The notes beneath the pieces are model-generated. The model was not told where the DNA came from. It saw nothing but the letters and a program-made list of their open reading frames with translations, and did no database searches. Below are positions 25,735 to 49,239 of a stretch of DNA of 64,000 nucleotides, in pieces. The translations under genes and the position numbers were made by a program. The number at the start of each line of letters is the position of its first letter. Within the stretch, counting starts at the first letter, position 1. Origin of the DNA: Lathyrus oleraceus (taxonomy: Eukaryota; Streptophyta; Magnoliopsida; Fabales; Fabaceae); assembly GCF_024323335.1 (NCBI RefSeq), contig NC_066581.1, positions 439,308,281 through 439,372,280 on the forward strand, written 5' to 3'.

Positions 25735-28266
25735 AAATCGATCAAAATAAATTTTGATTGATTAAATCCTTTGAACTTGTATAATCCCATAATCTAGATT
25801 GAGTGACCAAAAGACCCTTGGTCACTTAATAAGACTTTTCTTCCAAGCTGTGGAGCTTAAGGCCTCAAGACAAGATCTTCAATCAAGGCATCCTCAGTTA
25901 TACTAAGCAGCGGATTATTCAAGCACATCAAAGGTGGCAACTTCAACACTTGCTAAATCAAAGTTAGAAGAGTGTGACACGAGCCTTAAGTAATAGAGAA
26001 GGAGTGGGACTGGAGCATTCCTACCCCCATTCTGAGTATCTTTGGGTATGGGACGTATGACCCAACGCTCATCGTATTCACCTCTATTCATAGACTTTAG
26101 CACAATTCTAACCATACAATTGACAAGTCTCTCTCTTTACAAAGCAAAAGCAACAAAAGTAGGGATTATCAACGACTTATCAATCATGAATCAAGTTGTA
26201 CGATACAGCCTTAAGTAATGGAGAAGGATTGGGACTGGAGTATTCCTACCCCTATTCTGAGTATCTTTGGGTATGGGACGTATGACCCAGCGCTCATCGT
26301 ATTCACCTCTATTCATAGACTTTAATGCAATTCGAATCAAACGATTAATAAGGTCTTCATCATCAATACAAGAAACAACTACAAAGACTCTTCTCTCTTC
26401 ACTTGAAGTTTAAGATGAGAGTTACATGCCACGAGCCTTAAGTGGTAAAGAAGGAATAATATTGGAGCTTTCCTACACTCATTCTGGATATCTTTGGGTG
26501 CGAGACGTTTGGCTCGTTGCTTATCGTATCCACCTTTACCCATAGACTTTAGTGTGATTCTCATCCAGTAACAATCGAGTCCCTCCATTCTATTCTAATA
26601 ATTTCAATCATCCATTTCTTCTTGCCTCCAATCAATTTCTTTTCAGCCCTAGTGGGTTGAACTACGAAAGCTTTGATTTCCTTATTGCTCTATAAGGATA
26701 CGTAGGCAGGAGAACCCGGTTTTTTCGCGAGATATCTTATTTATTAATCAATCATGCTCCACTCATTCAATCATAACATCTTTTTGAAATCAGTCATACT
26801 TATCCTTGGACTCCTTATCCATCCTTTTAAGACGTCCTAATGACAATCCACCTCTTCAATCGAGAGTTGTTTGGGCAAACAACCCCAAACACTTAATTCA
26901 GTCTTTCTTTTTGGCTTTACCTTATAGTGGCGGCCTGCTAGTCCACATATTAGTAAATTCCTACTTTGCTCTTCGATTAAGAGTCTATCCTTCTCTTGGA
27001 TCCAAGATACTATCCTGATTTGATCTTAAATTATCGATTCCCCAGCAAGTGACACACTATTCCTTGCACTCCAGTACTGTCATCCCTCCTTGAAGATGTG
27101 TTTGTCTTGTGAGTCCTCGTTGCTTAGACAAATGTCTCTCTCTCTCTCTTTCTATTCTCGTAGTTCCAAACTACGATTGCTCTGACTTTCTCATTGCACG
27201 ATGAAAAACGTAGGCACGAGGACGCGAATCCTTGGTGAGCATACTTCTAATTATTCCTCCTTCGCCTTAGAGCACTATCCATATCTTTCACTATTAATTA
27301 TATACCTTCGATCATAAACCGTTCATCCAGTGATATACTGTCCCTTTGATATCGAATTACACTTTCTTTGGAATTCCATATACATCCTTTTAGGACACCT
27401 AATGTAGTCCACCTTTCTACCTAGGGTGTTATCCAAACAATCCCAAACACTTAATTCCTTCTTTTTGGATAACACCCTATAGTGGCGGCCTACTAGTCCA
27501 CATAGCGGTTAACGCGGTTTCCCTCTATGGTAGAAATCTCATTTCTCTTATGGATTCCAATACACTTTCACCTTTCGATTTCAGATAATACTTATTCAGT
27601 CACTCATCACCAGATACTCTATTTTGTGACTTCGGTCACTTCATTCCATTCATCATGCGATGCACTCATATGCTACCTTCCTTCACTCCATGTGATATAC
27701 CTTATCCTTTGAGCCAAATACACTATACCTTTATGCTCCTTCTTGTATCACCCTGTGAACCAAGAGTTGTTTAGGAAAACAACCCCAAACACCTAATTCA
27801 TTCTTTTTCGTTTGTTCCAGTACAGTGATACAAGTGTTATATGCCCTCACTTGTTGGTTCATACTTGTTTACTCTTAGGTTCATCTTTCACCCTTGTTGG
27901 AGCTCAAAACACTATTCTTTGGTTTAGACCATAATTTCTATCACATTTCTTTTCATCTCCCACCTCTAGTTCTTTGAACTACGGAGCTCTGAATTCCTCA
28001 TTGCACTATGAGGATGCGTAGGCATGAGGGGCCCAATCCTCACCGAGCACTTTATTTATTTCTCTTCCTTTCCCATTCTTTTGCGAGTAATCTTTAGATA
28101 CAACACCTATTCAAGAGAGAACAATCAAAATGGTTCCCACGGAGTACCATGGATGTTTGGGGTTCTAATACCTTCCCCTTTCATAACCGACTTCCTTACC
28201 CAACATATCTCTTTCCCCGGGTTTTATCGATGTTTTCCATTCCCTTTGGGGATAAATAAAGTTCGA
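25735..28266 (+). mobile_element. 3' LTR of the plus-strand Ogre, part 2
   Basis: Resumes after the copia target duplication. It holds three roughly 125-bp repeats (separate entry) and three blocks of the form gaactacg...gcatgagg near 26650, 27165 and 27965, which are typical of Ogre-lineage LTRs. Close to its end stands ttcgatggcgactctgttg, which resembles the LTR edge and primer-site sequence of this family; therefore the exact end (28266, or up to 28328) is uncertain. Parts 1 and 2 add to about 7 kb, long even for Ogre. Confidence 0.55.
25978..26552. repeat. Threefold repeat within the Ogre LTR (about 125 bp units, about 227 bp apart)
   Basis: Units at 25978-26102, 26205-26326 and 26431-26552 share gagccttaagt, gagtatctttgggt, atgacccaacgctcatcg and catagacttta. 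The third is the most diverged. They explain the similar short minus-strand ORFs in this stretch, which I do not regard as genes. Confidence 0.8.
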
Positions 28267-28326
28267 TGGCGACTCTGTTGTATGTTCGAGCGTGCGATAC
28301 GTTCGGGTACATTTCTGCTAGCTTTA
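28267..28326. other. Junction between the Ogre LTR and the Athila-like gag
   Basis: About 60 bases (gactctgttgtatgttcgag ... tagctttagg) lie between the last recognisable LTR sequence and the gag frame. They could be the true LTR end or a leftover of a primer site. No target duplication can be tested because the left end of the element is outside the window. Confidence 0.4.
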
Positions 28327-29060
28327 GGTATCAATCAAATGTTTGGTCTTTATTTTGAGACCATTCATAAACATCTGCATCTGTTCGGTTGGATCCATAT
28401 TATGAGTTAGGAAGGCGACCAAGACTCTCTTGAATCTCTTGTAGGCGTCTCCCAAAGTTTCCCCGTCCATCTGCTTAAAATTCAGAATTTCATACCTCTT
28501 CTGCAGAAAAACCGACGCTGGAAAACACTCATTCAGGAAGGCTTTTTCCATCTCTTCCCAAGATGTGATGCTACCGGCAGGTAGAAAATAGAACCATTCT
28601 TCAGCTTCTTCCGCTAAGGTGAACGGGAACATTCTCAATTTCTTAGCTTCTTCGGTGTGACCATCAAATTTTAGAGTGTTGCTCATGGTTAGAAACCTCT
28701 GCAAATGCTTGTTTGCATCTTCATTTACCTTTCCAGTGAAATACTTCCTTTCAAGTTGATTAATAGTACTAGGATGTAACTGGAAATTAGCCATGTTCAC
28801 TAGTTGGTTGACAATTTTGTTAATCTTCTGGTTGGTGCATTTGCACCTCCGTAGTCACCCAACAGTCTTTCTGGTGGCGGTGGATTATCCGCCATTGTTT
28901 TGATCTCTCTTTCTAAACCTGAATGAATGGAAGGTTGTTCTTCGTCTGATTCCAGTATTGCCAATCGAGCTTGTCTGAGTCTTGCCCGCAAAGTTCTTTC
29001 GATTTCTACGTCAAAAGAAAAGTCAGTTAATGCCTTACCTCGCATACAAATATCAAACAC
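28327..29060 (-). pseudogene. Athila-like gypsy gag, truncated and frameshifted
   Basis: The first part (29060-28803) contains MADNPPPPERLLGDYGGANA. A one-base shift near 28820 moves the frame, and the second part (MANFQLHPSTINQLERKYF..., from 28791) has the retrotransposon gag core with LAEEAEEWFYFLPAGSITSW and FNKQ-like LNFKQMDGETLGDAYKRFKR. It stops right after KTKHLIDT at 28327 because the Ogre sequence begins there, so most of gag-pol is missing. Gag forms the particle; this copy cannot. Family identification rests on recalled legume gag sequences and on the aspartate-type primer site beside it. Confidence 0.85.
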
Positions 29061-29164
29061 AAATTAGTTGATATTAATCGAAATAAATTATTAAAATAAC
29101 GAAAAATAAATTTTAGTTGCAGAGCAACAAAACTTCAATTGAAATAATTTAAACTTTATATTTG
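29061..29164 (-). other. Athila-like leader
   Basis: AT-rich stretch of about 100 bases between primer site and gag. No further feature seen. Confidence 0.5.
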
Positions 29165-29186
29165 CCAATCCCCGGCAGCGGCGTCA
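29165..29186 (-). other. Primer binding site, aspartate-tRNA type
   Basis: Minus strand reads TGACGCCGCTGCCGGGGATTGG, two changes from the TGGCGCCGTTGCCGGGGA site of Athila and related gypsy elements. It sets the orientation and the inner LTR edge. Confidence 0.75.
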
Positions 29187-29193
29187 AAAACTT

Positions 29194-30435
29194 GATCGGG
29201 AAAATAGCAAGTATACTATTTTTCCAATGTAGTAGTAATATGGGTGTTTCCCAAAAATCGATCTTGAGGATTGCGCAGAAATACAAGTTTAAATTGTGAC
29301 TCAATTGAACAAAAAAAATAGTTGGGGTTTTGTAAAAAGTCACTGTATGAGAAAATAAAACAGGATAAATATTTTCACAATTTATAATAATATGACAAGG
29401 ATGGTGTATGAATATCTCCTGTAATGACCTTGAGTGTATATCTTCTTAACAATGCAAAATGTTCAATTACCGGATCTTAAAATTGTTTCCTCCTAAGACC
29501 TCAGAGGGAAACCTTTGGTCATTCATTTTAATCTCTAAGTCCTTAGGCGATTATAATGAAACCAAACAATTACAAATTAACAAGATAAAACCGGTAACCA
29601 TAGGGTATCCCTAGCCCTAGGTGACATCTACTATGGTTTCACTGTACAAACACCTTAACAATTGCAATCCCGCTAATTGTTAACCATATAAAAATCCTAA
29701 TTTTTCTGATAAAGAAAGCATTACGAACATTGCACAGTGAAATTAACAACAAACATCATATATTAAGGAAATTATCAATTCAGAGTCATTACACAGTCAA
29801 TTCAAGGACACCCCCCTGACATTGGGGGGTTTAGCCTCTCATATTATTCAAATAAGATACAAAATAAAATTTAGACATTACAAAATTAAGGGAATTCCGT
29901 TGATCTTCAATCGCATCCGCTCTTGAAGGACATTCGTTTTTCGCCGCTCTTGACCGCTTCAATCTTAATCGTACCAAATCTGTAATCATGAAAAAGTCCT
30001 CTTCTCCGTATTCAAAATCCCCTAAATAGTCCCTGATCACTAATTTGATGTAGCAAAAGTCCAAAATGCCCTCCCGGATCAGTCGTGCCAAAATACAGCA
30101 AAAACTGGAAAATGAGGTGTCCAAGCTAACACTGGCCATGTCAGGCAACACGACATGTCGTGTTGGCCGTCTGGCTGCAAGGGCTGACACGCCTCTTCCA
30201 GGGTGGCTGACACGGGCCGTGTCAACTGACACAGGCACCCGCGCCAACTCCCTGTTTTATGGCACTGGCCCTCTTCTCCTGACACGGCCCATGTTGGGCA
30301 ACACGGGTGGCTGTGTCAGGGCTACTGTATCATCCAATTTCCTCTTTCAACGGGCCCGGAACGTCCGATTCCCTTGACGATTCCTCTGTTATTCTTGCTT
30401 ACACCTGAAACCAGTAAAGCTACCACAAGGAGACA
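29194..30435 (-). mobile_element. 5' LTR of the Athila-like element
   Basis: Begins with tgatcggg beside the primer site. The outer edge is uncertain: gagaca at 30435 would give TGTCTCC on the minus strand, but the LTR may reach about 30545. The part at 30120-30330 carries several gacacgggccgtgtc-like inverted motifs, comparable to those at 56243-56472. No gene is supported; ORFs here are chance. Confidence 0.5.
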
Positions 30436-31191
30436 TAAAATGGAATATAATGATGCAAACCAAATATAATCAACAAATTGAAATAAAAATGTAAACATCT
30501 AATTTACTAAACATAACAACAAAACATGTAGACTAATATGTTACCGACTTTGTGAAATTGTGTCGAATGAGTGTCAGAAAACAAGTAGAATTGGAGATTG
30601 ATCAACCTATCACCTTAAGGATTTAGGTGAATATGTGATGTCTCTCTCACTTGTTTGGGTGAGTCTTTGACTTTTAGGTGAGTGTTTGACCCAATGTGCA
30701 TGCTTCTCTCTCATGATGACTCATCATCCCACATTGGTTAGGAATATGGAAACTTAAGCATTTATACGAGATATGACTCATTAACCTAACACCTGAATCC
30801 GGTGTTTGATCCTATTATACAAGTGTGAGTGATTAAAGTCTCACATTTCCTATGAATGGTGGAATGTTGAATTTATAAGAGATATGACTCATTAACCTAA
30901 CACCTTAAATTTTGGATTGAGATGTGGTGCCTCCCTCTCTTGTATTCCTGAAGCATTAGTCTCATTGGTGCTCATGACTCTCGCGGACTCCCCAACAATA
31001 ATGTTGGATGCAAGTGTGAGTGATTAAAGTCTTAAATTGTCTATGAATGGGTGGAATGTTGGATTTATAAGAGATATAGTCCAATTACCTAACACCTTAA
31101 GGCTTTGAGTTGAGATGAGGCGTCTCCCTCTATTGTGGTCCTGGAGCATTAGTCTCATTGGTGTTCCCAACTCTCTCGAACTTCCCAACAA

Positions 31192-31209
31192 TGGTATCAA
31201 AGTTTGGTT
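31192..31209 (+). other. Primer-site-like sequence of the TRIM-like unit
   Basis: TGGTATCAAAGTTTGGTTCG lies two bases from the LTR-like end CCCAACA; the first eight bases match the initiator-Met tRNA site. Confidence 0.5.
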
Positions 31210-31324
31210 CGAGTGAAGGGACTGACTTACTAGTATCGAAATTCCCTACTGGATTGGAGGTGACCCGTTGAAAAGTGTCAACAACGGTACAAGTGTATGT
31301 GGATGAAAGAGCTTCCACTTGACG

Positions 31325-31339
31325 AGGGGGGGGGGGGGG
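31325..31339 (+). repeat. G homopolymer run
   Basis: About 15 consecutive G residues inside the TRIM-like interior, close to the putative polypurine tract. Confidence 0.85.
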
Positions 31340-31629
31340 TATTGTGGATGGACTCACACTTGAGAGGGAGTGTTGAAAAAGAATTACAAGCGTGAGTAGT
31401 GTGAGAAAGCCCTATATTGATTAGGAATGTGAAGACTTGAGCATTTATAAATAAGAGAACTTACACACCTATTACTTTAAGATTTTGGCTGAATATGTGG
31501 TATGTGTCTCACAAAAATATATTGCTCTTGAAAAAAAGATTTAAAATAAAAACCATCCCTCATTTTTAGCCCTAACAATTGATAGCTACATTAAGAGGGG
31601 TCCATTGATACAAACTATGAAATTGGAGT

Positions 31630-31736
<107 letters not shown>

Positions 31737-31820
31737 GATCCATTAGTCGAAGAGAATTAATTGCCAAAGCAAATTGGATATTCTTCGGTTTGTTATAAAT
31801 ATTTTAAGCTATGAAAATGA

Positions 31821-32000
31821 ATAGTTATAGTAAAATGGAAAAGAAAATAAATGCATTATATCATTTCATATGAAGAAATAGTTATAGGGAAATGGAGAAT
31901 AAATTAAATGCATTCTATCACTCCCTATGAATGAATACGTGTAGTTATAGCAAAATGGAGAAGAAACTAAATTCATTCTATCACTTTTGTCATGGATGAA
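31821..32000. repeat. Three tandem copies of a 57-63 bp AT-rich unit
   Basis: Units starting at about 31821, 31878 and 31941 share atagttatag, aaatggagaa and aaatgcattctatcac. They lie between the (TA)n tract and the MULE, in otherwise featureless AT-rich sequence (31732-32168). Confidence 0.75.
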
Positions 32001-32177
32001 AACTTGTAATAATGCACTTCTCCAATTGTCTTTTAATTAATACATTCAATTGCCAACCACCTTGTATTACTATATCAATTGCATTGGCTGAAAAATAATA
32101 TTTAAAGTTAACTTCTCAAATTTTTGAATTTCTTTGACAAGCTTCGAATTGGTTACTCAAATAATTCATTTTTAAAA

Positions 32178-32330
32178 AAATATCCAAAATAATTCACCTT
32201 TCAGGTTAATTTACAAACTATCTCACTTTAAAAAACGAAAAAAAAATATTATGATGTAAGTGTCATATGAATTGACGTCTATCCTTAATTTTAAAGAGGG
32301 GCATCAATTGAATTGGCTACAACATATGGT
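32178..32330 (+). repeat. Left terminal inverted repeat of the MULE
   Basis: Matches the reverse complement of 35065-35205 over about 140 bases with gaps; best blocks are tgaattgacgtct and aattgaattggct. Confidence 0.6.
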
Positions 32331-32479
32331 GTTACCAAGTAAATTGACGCTCATGTGTAAAAAGGGAGAGGAGGCACCAATTGGTTTGGCGCCTCCGTGT
32401 ATTACATAAACTTTTTTTTGTATAAATAGAGGTGTTGTGTGATTTATTTTTTCACATTTCTTTTCATTATATTGCAAAC

Positions 32480-32748
32480 ATGGTCCGTCTTCGTCGTTGC
32501 TATGGAAAACTGATTTATTCGAGAGACAAGCCTCCGATGGAGATGCTCTTCTAGAACATATGTCGTTTTGAACAACTATAGAGGGAGTTGGTTCGTTGGT
32601 TAGACGGAAAGATACCGAAAGGCGAAAAATTAGAAGTATTGAGAGACTCGATGTCTTACGTGGATGGGTGCGAGTAAAAAATGATAAGGATGCTAGGGAA
32701 GTGATGTTTGGACCAAATGATATCAGTTTGGTTGTTGTAATCAATTAA
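32480..32748 (+). pseudogene. Small plus-strand ORF relic in the MULE
   Basis: From the ATG at 32480 the reading gives MVRLRRCYGKLIYSRDKPP, then two early stops, then RELVRWLDGKIPKGEKLEVL; after a one-base shift it ends VRVKNDKDAREVMFG. It has the look of a small conserved MULE-associated ORF that I have seen next to such transposases, function unknown. A TATA-like tataaata lies at about 32422, roughly 60 bases upstream. Confidence 0.45.
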
Positions 32749-32940
32749 AAATGTTGTTTTTAAATATTGTGGTTAAATATTTTTATCTGTTTTGATATCT
32801 GTCATTTGTGCTGTTTATTCAGACCTGTTAGATTTTAAGTGTGTTTAAGTTGGAGTGATGTATGTTGTTAACCTTGTTGTAACAAAAAGTTATTAATATA
32901 TCAAAATCAAAGGTTAAAAAAATTGAAATGAGATACTAAA

Positions 32941-33845
32941 TTATGATGCAGGGGTTGCTCCGAGATTGAGACATTTTTTCTTATTATGTCTGGGTTGACG
33001 ACACATACTACATAATCTTATCATTTTATCAATCGTATTCATTTCTGTTCTAATATGCGTGTTCTTTAGTCGTCCTTTTTTCTTTCTTCGTATCTCATCA
33101 TTGTGCGAAACTATATCCCCTTGATATGGAGGTCAATATTCCTCCATTGCTAGCACTGAGAAGCTTTTGTAATAGACATTCATGACGTTAATGGCCTTGT
33201 AAACATCAGATAGATGAATGTAAGCGTCTTGGCGAGTATGTGCGCCTGCCGCAATGACATGGGAGCAAGGAATACAGAAGGCCTGGAACTTTCCATACTC
33301 ACATCAACTTCTATTTAGTCTGACAACATAGGATAAATTTTGTTTCCCCTCACTGTGGTCCATTGTTTCCTTTATACTGGAATTTTTCCTATGACGGTCA
33401 AAGATTATAATTGCGTGTGTGATAGCTTTGATAGTTTCCTCTTTCATCACTTTCATACAACATTCACTGAATAGTTGACCTGACACTAACACTACACTCC
33501 ATCTTGTGCCTCTGGTTGCGAAGGTAGATTCCAACCTAAAATAGATTGTTTTGACCAATGCGGTTAATGGTAGATTTCTACTGCCTTTGAATACACCGTT
33601 TATGCATTCCACAAGGTTTGTTGTCATGTGGCCTCATCGACATCCTCTATCAAATGCCCTTATCCATGCTTTCTTGTAAGAGAGAGAATAATTATATCAT
33701 GTGACGATGTGAGATATTGTTATACTCATCTTCACTAATGGGTCTTTGTTAACAAGCGGCAAAATTTCTTGACATATCAATTCAGCGCTTAATTTTCGGT
33801 GATCCTGTACAACATTAGTGACAATGCAATTGTGAGGTGGGTCTA
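32941..33845 (-). pseudogene. MULE transposase relic lacking the DDE core
   Basis: One continuous frame from about 33845 to the TAA at 32941. In order: DHRKLSAELICQEILPLVNK (N-terminal DNA-binding part), SHIVT-stop-YNYSLSYKKAWI, then directly RAFDRG and GHMTTNLVECINGVFKGSRN, a SWIM-type finger (CEYGKFQAFCIPCSHV) and a terminal zinc knuckle CSMCRQPRHNKKKC. The several hundred residues of the catalytic domain expected between KKAWI and RAFD are absent, frame kept. In-frame stops at 33697, 33634, 33304 and about 33133 are all TGA; three stand where Trp is expected. Confidence 0.8.
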
Positions 33846-34897
33846 TATCTAAACTTTGATCATGACCATGAAATCAACGAACAAGATGCATCTGTTTGGA
33901 CTACATGCACACCGATCATAGGATGCACCACTATGGAGATGCACCATAGTGACCGTGTTAAATTGCAGTTCAGTAAGCTTCAACACATCCCAGATCCTCC
34001 GACAAACCTCGGAGAATGGTATCTACGAAAAGTTAACGACCAATAGAACTTTAACCCTTGGCAAAGCTTCACTAGATCTGAGTGTCAAAAATGGAAGAAC
34101 TAACAAGACCATGTCTTAACTGACGTTGTGATGTCAACCGAAGAAAAAACAACTTGTAATTATATGACTTGGTACAAATCGGTTGGGTTTGAGTTCCTCG
34201 TCGAGGATATGTACCTATACAACCCACGCCAGGTACCTATACAACCCCCAACAACATCACCAGACCGTTACTCACAACCCATATCCATCAAAATTTTCGG
34301 TCCACAAACAGATAAACCTACGACCTTAACATGCCAAGCACCCAACCACAATACCAAGAGCATACCTCGTACCACCATCAACAAGAAGACCATCATCAAG
34401 ACACCCAACATCGTTATGCACCAAACACATCACCCTATCATAGCCGCCTTAGCCAAAACACTCAACGAACATTTAACATCAACCGTCCCTCCTCCTACTA
34501 TAGTCAAGAAGCCCAAACATCACAAAACCAAAATATGCAACAACCATATGGCTACCAAACACCACAACAATCATTACAACCTTTCCTTGACGCATCATTC
34601 ACACCAATGTCTCCCTTTAATCGTCCTGGTCGCCCTCCAATAACTTAAACACAACTCAACTACTCTAGCATGGGTCACAAACTCAATTATGGCGGTAGCG
34701 CTTCATTGTATACACAGGACTACGCGGATTTGTCTCAATATCTTATGAAATCTCTTACAGGTGATGGTGATGTTTCTGGGTTCTTAAATCCTCAAACACC
34801 TGGGGTGAATCATCAATGTGGGTTAGGATCATGCGTTCGGGTAACTATGGGATGTGGTACAAGAGGCCGGTTAGGTCATCTCGGTCAACGACATTAG
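33846..34897 (+). pseudogene. Plant mobile domain (PMD) protein, C-terminal part, carried by the MULE
   Basis: First frame: DHDHEINEQDASVWTTCTPI, KLQFSKLQHIPDPPTN, then EEKTTCNYMTWYKSVGFEFL. A shift near 34300 moves to a Gln/Pro/Asn/Tyr-rich low-complexity part (QQPYGYQTPQQSLQPFLDAS) ending with GCGTRGRLGHLGQRH. Stops at about 34044 (Trp position), 34100 and 34646. This layout (PMD, WYKSVGFEF, Q/P-rich tail, CG-R-GHP end) is common to legume proteins carried by MULEs. PMD proteins related to MAIN of Arabidopsis exist as host genes; here only a broken transposon copy is present. The N-terminal half is missing at the junction with the transposase. Confidence 0.7.
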
Positions 34898-35064
34898 TCT
34901 TTATGGTATTCGTATGTAAACGCATATTAATATTAATATCAATTGGTCTGATTTTGACTTTGATCTAAAATGTACATTGTTTTTCAAAAAAAGTTACACA
35001 ACACACATAGATGTCAGACCAATTGGGACCTCATTTAAAACCTAACACACAGGCGCCAACTAAA

Positions 35065-35205
35065 TTGACAACACTAGATGCATAAACCAATCCAATTGGC
35101 GTCACATCTTTAACTTAGAGAGAAGACGTCAATTCATCTAACGTCACCTCTTCAAAATGAGATAATTTGAGAAATAATCTAAAAAATGAATTAGTTTAAA
35201 ATTTC
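35065..35205 (-). repeat. Right terminal inverted repeat of the MULE
   Basis: Inverted partner of the left end; contains agacgtcaattcatct and gagataatttgagaaataat. Confidence 0.6.
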
Positions 35206-35214
35206 TTTTTAAAA

Positions 35215-35793
35215 ATTCACAAGCTTCATTCCTTTAATTTAAGAAATAAATATTGTTACATCATCATATTTCAATCGTAAAAAAAAACAGGATTTAAGGA
35301 TTAAAAATCGCTAAGTTTTTAGCATTTGAGGTGCTCTTATGGTCTTAGGGATGTTCTATAATGATGCATTTCCATGCATCTTTTGTTGTGTTTTTAAAAA
35401 GTTATTTTCAAATACGCTAGCTCAATAAAACTTATAGGTTCATAAGATGCCAATGAGAACATTGTATTGTAATAATAATAGAATAGATTACAAATCTATG
35501 AAACTATAAGTTCTTAAATAAATTGATACATATAAATAAAAAAAAAATACGAACCATAAAATATATGAACAAGTGAATGAATAAAGTTTTACTAATTTGT
35601 CTAATATAACCGCTCCACTATATGCTATGTTGCGGATTTGACCCTGCTTATGTTTGAGTCCACACTTATTAATATGAACCGTTTCCTTTCAAAGTAATAT
35701 TTTCTACACTTTTGCATTGAAGGATTCAAAGTACCACAAGTCACCTACATAACATTCACTTTCAATGTGATAATATTACAAGTTACCTAAAAA
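35215..35793. other. Region downstream of the IPMS-family gene
   Basis: AT-rich; no frame or repeat recognised, and no sequence resembling the missing C-terminal regulatory domain on either strand. It presumably contains the gene's 3' UTR. Confidence 0.5.
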
Positions 35794-48642
<12,849 letters not shown>

Positions 48643-49239
48643 GTATACTCAATGAATTGGAGAAGTTTTGAAGTTTTATATCTATGAAGCATGACCTCAA
48701 AGTTTTATCCCCACTCGTTATATATTAAATAAATCAAACAAATTCTACTTGCAAGTACCACTATTTTTCATAATACTATTATTGTTATTTTATTCTGTTG
48801 GCTGAGATTATAAATTTTTAAAACCATGCAAAGGTTTTTTCTCTTCATTATAATCTGCGAATTGCCCCCTCTCTCTAAGTTGATTAAAGGGTTAATTTAC
48901 GATTGAATACTGCGGAGAACCAACTTTGCTATGAATCATGTTTATATTTAGTTGGATCTAATATGTACCTTTACAAAATGTTCAAAGGGAATGTTTATCA
49001 ATATTAGTAAATTGTACTAATAATATATCTATTAATCGTTTTATTACAATTAAAAGATTTACTTTTTTAAAAAGTTAAAGGTCCACTTCAAATATATTTT
49101 TGACAGATCCACATTAAATGACTTTTTTTTATTTTTTTACTTAAAATAAGATGTCATGTTAAATTGAATTTTAAAAAAAAGTGGGAACTCGTATTTTGTT
49201 TATAGATTTAAAGAACTATTTGAAAAAAAGTTGGATGAG
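48643..49239 (-). promoter_or_regulatory. Upstream region of the IPMS-family gene
   Basis: AT-rich, without ORF or transposon similarity. On the minus strand TATA-like elements occur near 48726-48716 (taatatataac) and 48682-48674 (gatataaaac). The more distal one leaves a 5' UTR of some 40-50 bases; neither is proven. Confidence 0.35.

Larger units (their letters stand above)
17014..25739 (-). mobile_element. Sirevirus-like Ty1/copia retrotransposon with 5-bp target duplication
   Basis: Element 17019-25734 (8,716 bp) is flanked by the direct repeat AAATC (17014-17018 and 25735-25739). It has two LTRs (960 and 942 bp) with TG...CA ends, a primer site at the right LTR and a polypurine tract at the left one, so it runs on the minus strand. 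Order of coding parts in element sense: gag with two zinc knuckles, protease, pre-integrase, (integrase core missing), RT, RNase H, then an envelope-like ORF before the 3' LTR. A hand comparison of the LTRs gives about 32 substitutions over some 942 aligned bases plus one 18-base deletion, near 3.4 percent. The element sits inside the LTR of the plus-strand Ogre. Confidence 0.9.
30546..31560 (+). mobile_element. Cluster of small LTR-like units (TRIM-like)
   Basis: Four related stretches (about 30546-30805, 30806-30996, 31002-31190, 31371-31560) share gtgagtgattaaagtc, ttataagagatatgac and cattaacctaacacctta. The unit 31002-31190 starts TGTTGG and ends CCCAACA, and is followed at once by a tggtatcaaag primer-like site (31192-31202). 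After only about 180 bases comes gagagggag and a new TGTTG start at 31371. LTR, primer site, tiny interior and polypurine tract are the layout of a TRIM element. The 3' copy is strongly diverged and no coding capacity exists. Confidence 0.55.
32178..35205. mobile_element. Compact Mutator-like element (MULE) with degenerate transposase and PMD ORF
   Basis: Left end (about 32178-32320) and reverse complement of the right end (about 35065-35205) align: both have ataattca, aactatctca-like and atgaattgacgtct, then (c)aattg(g)attggct. These are the long terminal inverted repeats. A 9-base direct repeat TTTTTAAAA (32169-32177 and 35206-35214) could be the target duplication, but it is low-complexity. 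Inside lie, from left to right, a small plus-strand ORF relic, a minus-strand transposase relic and a plus-strand plant-mobile-domain ORF relic. About 3.0 kb in all. Confidence 0.65.

Noticed and set aside
28024..28410. 128-codon plus-strand ORF
   Set aside because: Spans the Ogre LTR end and the antisense of gag; no domain recognised.
30066..30377. 103-codon plus-strand ORF
   Set aside because: Inside the Athila-like LTR, created by GC-rich inverted motifs.
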